Assembly (NCBI GenBank): GCA_937929895.1
Contig: CALFUO010000199.1
Location: forward strand, 1-43,065
Length of the DNA: 43,065 nt
Origin: an uncultured Aquimarina sp.
GTDB taxonomy: Bacteria > Bacteroidota > Bacteroidia > Flavobacteriales > Flavobacteriaceae
Direction of reading: 5' to 3'
The stretch's first letter is position 1, and the number at the start of each line of letters is the position of its first letter. Positions 35,644-41,687 of this stretch are shown here, in pieces. Under the pieces are notes generated by a model that was given only the letters and a program-made list of their open reading frames with translations, was not told where the DNA came from and ran no database searches. The translations under genes were made by a program, and so were the position numbers.

Positions 35644-36942
35644 TTAGTAGTGACATTTACCACATTCTAACGCTCCCATTTGAGCTGCAGTCAATTTATC
35701 TACACCATACTTCTTAGATAATTCTTCGTGGATTTTCTCGTAGTATGCATTCCCTTCAACCTTCACATTTGTTTCTCTGTGACAATTAATACACCACCCC
35801 ATAGTTAATGGAGCATGTTGACGCATAATTTCCATTTCTTCTACTGGTCCGTGACACTTTTGACACTGAACACCAGCGACCATTACGTGTTGTGAGTGAT
35901 TGAAGTATGCAAAGTCTGGCAAGTTATGAATACGAACCCACTTTACAGGAGAAGACTCGCCCGTATAAGCCTGTTTCGACGGATCCCAACCAGTTGCTTT
36001 GTATAATTTTTGAATTTGCTTATTGTAATCTACACCGTACTTCGCTAAACCTTCAGCTTGCGTTTCTTCTGCCACTTCACCGATTGACTTATGACAATTC
36101 ATACAAACATTTAAAGAAGGAATACCCGAGTGTTTAGACACACGTGCAGAAGAGTGACAATACTTACAGTCTATCTTGTTATCGCCTGCATGGATTCTGT
36201 GAGAGTAGTGAATTGGCTGTATTGGCTCGTAACCTTTATCAACACCAACTTGCATTAAAAATCCATACACAAAGTATGCACTTACCAATAGTAAAAACAC
36301 TACTGACACCAATACTAAAAATTGATTCTCTATAAATGCTTTCCAGATTGGAGTTCCTTTCTCTTTTTCAGGAATAGCCACACCATTATTCTCTGCATAT
36401 GTCTTTAATGTCTTGCTTACCATAAACAACACACCAATCAACAACAACAATACTAATACCAACAACCCTAAAACTATGTTCTGAGTCACCGAAGAGTCTC
36501 CTCCTGCGTTTTCAGTACCAGTACTTGCTGAGGCAACCGCTTTAGGAGCCACCTTTTTAGGTTCCATCACATAAGCAATGATATTATCAATATCCGCATT
36601 TGACAATTGAGGAAAAGCATTCATCGCTACTTTATTATACTCCTCATAAATAGCAACAGCTTCAGCATCTCCTGATGCAATTAATGCAGTACTGTTTTTC
36701 ACCCATTTATAAATCCACTCCATATCGTGACGCTCTGTCACCCCATATAAAGCAGGACCTGTAGCCTTCTTGTATCTTTTATGACATGCTGCACACAAAG
36801 AATTAAACAACTCTTTACCTTTTACAGCATCACCTGCCGGAGCATCTTGTGCATAAGAAATAACTGGAGATAGACTTAATAGAAAAGTAACGACCAATAA
36901 GGTCAATTTTTGAATAAGACTTCCGTTTGCCACTTTTTTCAT
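35644..36942 (-). CDS. actA: Alternative complex III multiheme cytochrome ActA, six CxxCH motifs
   Basis: A 432-residue exported cytochrome and first gene of the act-cox operon. The ATG at 36942 is chosen since it starts a signal peptide (MKKVANGS..., cleavage near SYA-QD); a TTG ten codons earlier is less likely. Residues 31-130 are a monoheme cytochrome c domain (CAACH 50-54). Two hydrophobic helices follow at 156-176 and 208-230. The C-terminal half has five heme motifs: CKYCH 259-263, CMNCH 280-284, CQKCH 360-364, CINCH 384-388 and CGKCH 427-431. So the usual pentaheme ActA is fused to an extra monoheme domain. The protein donates electrons to cytochrome oxidase. Confidence 0.93.
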   Translation of the reverse strand: MKKVANGSLIQKLTLLVVTFLLSLSPVISYAQDAPAGDAVKGKELFNSLCAACHKRYKKATGPALYGVTERHDMEWIYKWVKNSTALIASGDAEAVAIYEEYNKVAMNAFPQLSNADIDNIIAYVMEPKKVAPKAVASASTGTENAGGDSSVTQNIVLGLLVLVLLLLIGVLFMVSKTLKTYAENNGVAIPEKEKGTPIWKAFIENQFLVLVSVVFLLLVSAYFVYGFLMQVGVDKGYEPIQPIHYSHRIHAGDNKIDCKYCHSSARVSKHSGIPSLNVCMNCHKSIGEVAEETQAEGLAKYGVDYNKQIQKLYKATGWDPSKQAYTGESSPVKWVRIHNLPDFAYFNHSQHVMVAGVQCQKCHGPVEEMEIMRQHAPLTMGWCINCHRETNVKVEGNAYYEKIHEELSKKYGVDKLTAAQMGALECGKCHY

Positions 36943-36981
36943 AGATTCAATGTAGAATTTCAAACTTTGCAAATAAAAGAC

Positions 36982-37010
36982 CCCAATAGTTAATTAAGTG
37001 TAAAATTGGG
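36982..37010. promoter_or_regulatory. Hairpin in the 5' leader of the act operon
   Basis: CCCAAT / ATTGGG arms with the palindrome TTAATTAA between them, lying 40-68 bases before the actA ATG. On the plus strand it is followed by CTTTTT, so it could also end a transcript from outside. A TACTTTTG (TAnnTTTG) box for actA is at about 37027-37034 on the minus strand. Function is inference. Confidence 0.35.
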
Positions 37011-37127
37011 CTTTTTATGCCTCGCAAAAGTACTACACAAATTCTTTATGAGAAATGGCCTTACAGGCTTAAAAGTAATTTATAAAAATTCTAAATAAAG
37101 AAAAGTACTTGTATATTTATTATATTA

Positions 37128-37135
37128 TAACTTTG
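37128..37135 (+). promoter_or_regulatory. Bacteroidota -7 box (TAACTTTG) for the SPOR gene
   Basis: TAACTTTG matches TAnnTTTG and stands 17 bases before the ATG at 37153. A TTG at 37109-37111 is 16 bases upstream, slightly closer than the usual 19-21. Confidence 0.5.
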
Positions 37136-37152
37136 TCAAAAATTAAAAGTCA

Positions 37153-37521
37153 ATGCGATTATTCTTTGCTTTCTTATTTGTTGTATTTGTTTCTAATCTC
37201 TCTATCGCACAAAACGAAGTTGCTGCTAGTCACATCGAGGTTTCGGAAGCTATTGAAAAGATTACAGCAACAAAATTCAAAATAGAAAACAATGATTCTT
37301 ACAAAATTCAATTGTTTTATGGGAATCTAAAAGAAGCCCACAAAGTATTGGCGAGTTTTAAAACCACTTACGGTGGTACATGGAGCAGTAAGATAAAGTT
37401 CGAAACACCTAATTACAAAGTTTGGGTAGGTAACTATAGAAACAGATTAGAAGCTGATCGTGCTTTAATGCGTATTCAGAAGAAGTTTCCTAGTGCATTT
37501 ATTTTTAAGCCAAAGAAATAA
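37153..37521 (+). CDS. SPOR-domain exported protein
   Basis: A 122-residue protein with a signal peptide (MRLFFAFLFVVFVSNLSIAQ, cleavage after SIA) and one SPOR domain: YKIQLFYGNLKEAHKVLASF, then YKVWVGNYRNRLEADRAL and a final FPSAFIFKPKK. SPOR domains bind denuded glycan strands at the division septum. It is a small periplasmic or outer-membrane-facing protein, not an FtsN-type membrane protein, as it has no transmembrane helix after the signal. It is monocistronic and divergent from the act operon, with 210 bases between the starts. Confidence 0.9.
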   Translation: MRLFFAFLFVVFVSNLSIAQNEVAASHIEVSEAIEKITATKFKIENNDSYKIQLFYGNLKEAHKVLASFKTTYGGTWSSKIKFETPNYKVWVGNYRNRLEADRALMRIQKKFPSAFIFKPKK

Positions 37522-37588
37522 TAAGAGAATATAGAGCAGAGAAAAGAGACTTTATATTTTAAGTTTATGGTGGATCGTCTTAAATAAT

Positions 37589-37672
37589 GGCGTGCCCTTT
37601 CAGGTCAGGCTTTCATTCATACTCCTCACTCCGTTTCACTACGCTGTGGGGTAACCATTCAATCCCTCACGC
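37589..37672. repeat. Bacteroidota intergenic repeat (GGCGTGCCC...CCTCACGCG type)
   Basis: Starts GGCGTGCCCTTTCAGGTCAG, continues with a CTCCTCACTCCG...CTACGCTGTGGGG hairpin and ends CAATCCCTCACGCG. I recognise this as a degenerate copy of a common repeat in Flavobacteriaceae intergenic DNA (recollection, not searched). Only one copy is in the window. Confidence 0.6.
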
Positions 37673-37772
37673 GATTGTGACTTTATATTGAAAGCAACCT
37701 TGAATCTTAAGAAAAGTAATCTTATATTCCTAAAAGTTGATTTTTCCTTTGTGCATTTAAACCAATTCAAAT

Positions 37773-37859
37773 CACGTCATGCTGAATTTATTTCAGCATC
37801 TTATCTAATTTTACACATCATAAGCACTTAATAAGCCTCTGAAACGATCAGGGTGACGA
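37773..37859. repeat. REP-like two-hairpin repeat (CGTCATGCTGAA...CAGGGTGACG)
   Basis: Ends are inverted (CGTCATGCTGA and TCAGGGTGACG). The first hairpin TGCTGAATTTATTTCAGCA has a 7-bp stem; the second, CTCTGAAACGATCAGGG, is weaker. This word is widespread in Bacteroidota intergenic DNA, from memory. Confidence 0.6.
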
Positions 37860-37920
37860 ACCTCTTTCGAAAGAACCTCTTTCTCTTCTCTTTTATCTAT
37901 GTTCTCTTTTCCACAAATTA

Positions 37921-38481
37921 CTAATTATAGAAAAACGGAAACAATCCTTTAAAGTTTCCTATCACCTCATAGAAATAAAGCCCTACAAATACAAGACTCA
38001 TAATAAACTTCATAAAACTTGAAGCTAAAAAGCCTACAAAAGCCCCCCAAGCTGCTTTTGCAGCTACTTTAGAGTTTTGTTGATATAACATTTCCCCTAC
38101 ATAAGCTCCTACAAATGGTCCGATTACAAATCCTAATGGAGGAAAAAACATTCCCGCAATTAACCCCAAAGTTGTTCCGTAGACTCCATATTTACTACCA
38201 CCGAACTTTTTAGTTCCCATTGCTGGTATTATATAATCGAGTAGTAATATAATCACAGCTACAGCCAACCATATCCCTAAAAAGGTATAATTAATAGACA
38301 CAACCGATGTTAAATGCACAAACAAAAGCCCTAACCAGCTTATTGGCAATCCAGGTAAAACAGGAAGAAAGCTCCCTAAAATCCCTACTAATACACACAA
38401 TAAACCTATTACTACTAAAAAGATATCCATATTTAAAATTTTAGCTAAACCCTTGAACCTATTAAAATTCAAGATATTCAT
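37921..38481 (-). CDS. DUF456 family membrane protein
   Basis: A 186-residue (or 169-residue) integral membrane protein matching DUF456: GILGSFLPVLPGLPISWLGL, YIIPAMGTKKFGGSKYGV, GLIAGMFFPPLGFVIGPFVGAYVGE (partly quoted). There are about five hydrophobic segments. The second ATG at 38430 opens directly on the conserved MDIFLVVIGLLC, so it may be the true start; the first 17 residues are not hydrophobic. Function of DUF456 is unknown. It is divergent from the lipoprotein-ruvC pair, across an inverted repeat. Confidence 0.88.
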   Translation of the reverse strand: MNILNFNRFKGLAKILNMDIFLVVIGLLCVLVGILGSFLPVLPGLPISWLGLLFVHLTSVVSINYTFLGIWLAVAVIILLLDYIIPAMGTKKFGGSKYGVYGTTLGLIAGMFFPPLGFVIGPFVGAYVGEMLYQQNSKVAAKAAWGAFVGFLASSFMKFIMSLVFVGLYFYEVIGNFKGLFPFFYN

Positions 38482-38491
38482 ACTTTTGCTA

Positions 38492-38516
38492 AGAGGTACA
38501 CAAAAACTATACCTCT
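38492..38516. promoter_or_regulatory. Inverted repeat AGAGGTA-n11-TACCTCT
   Basis: Perfect 7-bp arms between the divergent DUF456 and lipoprotein genes. The position suits an operator or a shared promoter control site, but no regulator is next to it. Confidence 0.35.
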
Positions 38517-38547
38517 AAAATTACACTGACAAAACATCCGATTTATC

Positions 38548-39006
38548 ATGCTCAGATATTTGCTTTACGGAATTCTGATACCTTCAATTTGCATTGGGTG
38601 TCAATCGAAAGTTTCTAGAAAACAACAACTTCAAGAAATAGTAAATTTACAATTAGAGCAATTAGAACTAGAATCGTATCCTGAAATCGAACCTTGTAAG
38701 GAAACATCCGAACAATGTTTTAATCAACAACTTTTAGATATTCTAGAACTCAGTATACCTGAAAGCATTACCGAAGACAAAGAGCAAATAAACGATACTC
38801 TATGGATTCGTGTAATTGTTAAAAAAGACGGTTATTTAAAAACCGTGTTTTCCCAAAAAACTTCTTTAACTAAAAAAATACAACAACGTATCGATAGTTC
38901 TCTAGTAGAAATCAACCCAATTAAACCTGGACATGTAAGAGGGATACCTGTAACTTGCAATTTTAAGCTTCCACTTATTTTAAACAAAGATTTGAATATT
39001 GAATAG
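38548..39006 (+). CDS. Lipoprotein with TonB-C-like C-terminus
   Basis: A 152-residue lipoprotein with lipobox CIGC (Cys18, MLRYLLYGILIPSICIGC). A charged helical segment (KQQLQEIVNLQLEQLELES) is followed by a C-terminal domain whose end, KPGHVRGIPVTCNFKLPLIL, follows the usual TonB_C form (G-P-V-x-x-x-F-x-L-P). It lacks an inner-membrane anchor, so it would not be an energising TonB; the domain may serve in envelope protein contacts. It overlaps ruvC by 8 bases, so the two are translationally coupled. Confidence 0.65.
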   Translation: MLRYLLYGILIPSICIGCQSKVSRKQQLQEIVNLQLEQLELESYPEIEPCKETSEQCFNQQLLDILELSIPESITEDKEQINDTLWIRVIVKKDGYLKTVFSQKTSLTKKIQQRIDSSLVEINPIKPGHVRGIPVTCNFKLPLILNKDLNIE

Positions 39007-39556
39007 TGATAGAATTATATTAGGAATTGATCCCGGAACCACGATTATGGGTTTTGGTGTGATTAAGGTCATAAACAGAAAAATGGAATTTGTTCAGCTA
39101 AATGAATTGAATCTTACCAAATACACTGATCACTACCTAAAACTTAAAAAAATATTCGAACGTACTGTTGAATTGATCGACACACACAATCCCGACGAAA
39201 TAGCTATTGAAGCTCCTTTCTTTGGAAAAAATGTACAATCTATGTTAAAACTTGGGCGTGCACAGGGTGTAGCTATGGCTGCTGGTTTAAGCCGTGAAAT
39301 ACCTATTACAGAATATTTACCAAAAAAGATAAAGATGGCAGTTACTGGTAACGGAAATGCCAGTAAAGAACAAGTTGCCAAAATGTTACAGCAAATTTTA
39401 GGACTAAAAACCTTACCTAAAAATCTAGATTCTACCGATGGGCTTGCTGCAGCCGTTTGTCATTTTTACAATTCGAATTCTAAACTAGGAAACACGAAAA
39501 GTTACTCTGGCTGGGATGCTTTTGTTAAGCAGAATGAGCACCGAGTAAAGAAATAA
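38999..39556 (+). CDS. ruvC: Holliday junction resolvase RuvC
   Basis: A 185-residue endonuclease that cuts Holliday junctions. Acidic catalytic residues are Asp11 (LGIDPGTT), Glu71 (EIAIEAPFFGKN), Asp144 and Asp147 (DSTDGLAAAVCHF). The frame has a stop at 38993, and the only usable start near the conserved IILGIDPG is TTG at 38999, overlapping the upstream gene by 8 bases, so translation depends on the upstream gene or on a weak start. Length is normal for Bacteroidota. Confidence 0.95.
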   Translation: MNSDRIILGIDPGTTIMGFGVIKVINRKMEFVQLNELNLTKYTDHYLKLKKIFERTVELIDTHNPDEIAIEAPFFGKNVQSMLKLGRAQGVAMAAGLSREIPITEYLPKKIKMAVTGNGNASKEQVAKMLQQILGLKTLPKNLDSTDGLAAAVCHFYNSNSKLGNTKSYSGWDAFVKQNEHRVKK

Positions 39557-39579
39557 TATTTCTAGAATCAAGATTAAAA

Positions 39580-39619
39580 AGAAACAGGAACCAAGACGTA
39601 ATCCTGATTCCTATTTTCT
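39580..39619. terminator. Imperfect hairpin after ruvC
   Basis: AGAAACAGGAACCAAGA pairs imperfectly with TCCTGATTCCTATTTTCT around a 5-base loop (CGTAA), between the convergent ruvC and OmpA genes. It may end one or both transcripts. The word AAGAAACAGGAACCAAGA recurs with one change inside the 19072-19275 element. Confidence 0.4.
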
Positions 39620-39645
39620 GAAACGAAGTGATCTTGTTTCTATAT

Positions 39646-40485
39646 TTATTCCGAAACTATCATCGAAAAGAACTTGTCTAAATTTGGCATAATTACAATT
39701 CTTGTTCTTCGATTTAAAGCTCTACTTTTTCTTGTATTATTTTCTGCTATCGGAGCGTATTGTCCTCTACCCGCTGCAATCAATTGCTTTGGATTCACAT
39801 TGTATCGCCATTGCAATAAACGGATAATAGACGTCGCTCTTTTTACACTTAAATCCCAATTATCTTCTAAGATCTCTTTTTTAAATGCTTGTGAGTCTGA
39901 GTGCCCTTCAACCATAACCTCTACACTAGGTTCTGACTTAATCAACTCTGCTAATTTCTTTAACAATGGAAGCCCCGCTCTACTTACTCGAAAACTTCCT
40001 GAACTGAATAATAAATCATCCGAAACATTAATCATTACCACAGCGTCATCTACTTGCACATCTAATCCTTCGAAGTGACCTAGTTTCCCATTTACATTAG
40101 ATTTAAAAAAATAATTGATAGAATCATTTAGGGTTTTTGCCCCTTCTAATAATGCTGGGTCTACTTGTGACAACTGCTTTCTTAATTCTGCAAGTGCCCC
40201 ATCAGACATTGGGATTCCCTCTGTCTTAGAAAAGTTTAACTTCTTTGCACTTTTTTCTGCAAGTGATTTATTCACATCTTTTAGACCTTCTATCTTTCTA
40301 TTGAACACCTCTACCCGGTCTTCGATTTCCTGATATTTATCTTTAAACTCATTTCTTTCTACTTCGGTTTCCGAAAGTTTTGTTTCCGTATTTTTTAGAT
40401 TATTTTCTAGCTCTGTAAATTTCTTTTTAGAAACGCACGAGCTTATTAACACTAATAACGAAGTAATAATAAATAGCTTTTTCAT
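39646..40485 (-). CDS. OmpA-family lipoprotein
   Basis: A 279-residue lipoprotein that anchors the outer membrane to peptidoglycan. The ATG at 40485 starts the signal MKKLFIITSLLVLISSC, lipobox ISSC; a TTG ten codons earlier would give a weak prefix. A coiled-coil follows (about residues 20-90, Glu/Lys-rich heptads), then the OmpA C-terminal domain: VEGHSDSQ, NWDLSVKRATSIIRLLQ (with the Asp and Arg that grip diaminopimelate), AAGRGQYAP and RALNRRTRIVI. It is a paralogue of the next gene at 40672, sharing CVSKKKF after the lipobox and the ending NLDKF.SMIV. Confidence 0.93.
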   Translation of the reverse strand: MKKLFIITSLLVLISSCVSKKKFTELENNLKNTETKLSETEVERNEFKDKYQEIEDRVEVFNRKIEGLKDVNKSLAEKSAKKLNFSKTEGIPMSDGALAELRKQLSQVDPALLEGAKTLNDSINYFFKSNVNGKLGHFEGLDVQVDDAVVMINVSDDLLFSSGSFRVSRAGLPLLKKLAELIKSEPSVEVMVEGHSDSQAFKKEILEDNWDLSVKRATSIIRLLQWRYNVNPKQLIAAGRGQYAPIAENNTRKSRALNRRTRIVIMPNLDKFFSMIVSE

Positions 40486-40609
40486 ACATTCATAGTTTAT
40501 AGTTGGTGTTAACAAAAATGAGGGTTTCCTTAAGAAATTAACAGTTTTATTGCAATTAATTTTTCCTCAGAAAACCATGATACTATAAATCAGATTATTA
40601 GACAAAATA

Positions 40610-40644
40610 AAAAAGGAGATGTTTTTTGTAAACATCTCCTTTTT
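40610..40644. terminator. Bidirectional terminator between the OmpA paralogues
   Basis: 15-bp stem AAAAAGGAGATGTTT / AAACATCTCCTTTTT with a 5-base loop. On the minus strand it follows the second OmpA gene by 27 bases and is trailed by T-rich sequence. Confidence 0.88.
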
Positions 40645-40671
40645 ACATACAAATATGTATGTATTGCTGAT

Positions 40672-41511
40672 TTAGTTAGTCACTATCATCGATAAGAACT
40701 TATCTAAATTTGGCATGATTACCACTCGTGTTCTACGATTCAATGCTCTATTTTCTTTAGAAGTATTCTCTACTAATGGAGCATAACAACTACGCCCTGA
40801 TGCTATCAGTTGTGCTGGTGCCACTTTAAATTTATTTTGAAGTAATCTAACGATTGAAGTTGCTCTTTTTACACTTAAATCCCAATTATCTTCTAAAACA
40901 CCTGTTTTAATAGTTCTTGAATCTGTATGGCCTTCTATAATCACTTCTACACTAGGTTCCGATTTAATTACTTCTGATAATTTCTCTAATAAAGGATGTG
41001 CTTTAGAACTTACACGATAACTCCCTGTATTAAATAGTAAGTCATCTGAGATATTAATCATAACCACAGTTTCGTCAACCTGAACATTAATACCTTCAGA
41101 GTTTTCTAACCCTTTAGTTAACTTCTTATTCAGTACTAAATTAATCGAATCATTTAGTGTCCTTGCCTTTGCTACTTCTGCTTGATCCATAGAGGCTAAC
41201 TGCTGATTAATTTGTTCTAAATTCACTGCAGAAATCGGCGCTTTACTTCCTGATAACAAACTCAGTTTACTATTGCTTTCTTGGGTTAAAGCATCATTGG
41301 TCGATTTCAATGAATTTACTTTCTCGTTGAATTCAGCCACTCTGGCTTCTATTTTACCATACTTATTTTGTAGCTCTTCTTTTTCTAGTAATGTCTTAGC
41401 AAGAGAACTTTGCGTTTTGTTGTGTTGATCTTGTAACGCGACGAATTTCTTTTTAGAAACACAAGAGGTTAGTGTTACTAGAACCCCTAGAGATATTACA
41501 ATTTTCTTCAT
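40672..41511 (-). CDS. OmpA-family lipoprotein, paralogue of the previous gene
   Basis: A 279-residue protein of the same length and layout as the gene at 39646. I start it at the ATG at 41511, where the signal peptide MKKIVISLGVLVTLTSC (lipobox LTSC) begins; an earlier start 30 codons upstream would put non-signal residues in front. A coiled-coil then leads to the OmpA domain: VEVIIEGHTDSRT, NWDLSVKRATSIVRLLQ, ASGRSCYAP and RALNRRTRVVIMP. The two genes are clearly duplicates and have their own terminators, so they can be controlled apart. Confidence 0.93.
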   Translation of the reverse strand: MKKIVISLGVLVTLTSCVSKKKFVALQDQHNKTQSSLAKTLLEKEELQNKYGKIEARVAEFNEKVNSLKSTNDALTQESNSKLSLLSGSKAPISAVNLEQINQQLASMDQAEVAKARTLNDSINLVLNKKLTKGLENSEGINVQVDETVVMINISDDLLFNTGSYRVSSKAHPLLEKLSEVIKSEPSVEVIIEGHTDSRTIKTGVLEDNWDLSVKRATSIVRLLQNKFKVAPAQLIASGRSCYAPLVENTSKENRALNRRTRVVIMPNLDKFLSMIVTN

Positions 41512-41587
41512 GATGATTGATTTATTTGTTTGCTTCAAGGAGAACCCTATGATAAAATAAATATTGTGGTATTGGGAAAACTTTAGC

Positions 41588-41618
41588 ATTCTTAACCTCA
41601 ATAAAGGTTATTCTTAAC
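41588..41618. promoter_or_regulatory. Direct repeat ATTCTTAAC (x2, 22-bp period) with internal hairpin
   Basis: ATTCTTAAC at 41588-41596 and 41610-41618, with TAACCT / AGGTTA arms between. The 22-bp spacing is about two helical turns, as for a dimeric regulator. It lies 76-107 bases upstream of the second OmpA gene (minus) and 70-100 bases before mfd (plus). Role unknown. Confidence 0.35.
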
Positions 41619-41642
41619 ACTTTTAACAATCTTTAGAAACAC

Positions 41643-41671
41643 TTGTTTCGCTGTAAAACCCACTATATTTG
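41643..41671 (+). promoter_or_regulatory. Candidate promoter for mfd
   Basis: TTG at 41643-41645 and TATATTTG (TAnnTTTG) at 41664-41671, 18 bases apart. Transcription would start about 10 bases before the TTG codon at 41688, so the leader is very short. Confidence 0.55.
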
Positions 41672-41687
41672 CCAAAAAAATTAGATT

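Larger units (their letters stand above)
37522..37920. other. 399-base intergenic region with two repeats
   Basis: Between the SPOR gene (plus) and the DUF456 gene (minus, convergent). Holds the elements at 37589-37672 and 37773-37859, and a short direct repeat GAACCTCTTTC (37858 and 37873). No gene is seen. Confidence 0.55.

Noticed and set aside
37600-37880. Possible CRISPR from repeated short words
   Set aside because: The repeats are single copies of different families with no regular spacing or spacers; no cas gene is present.
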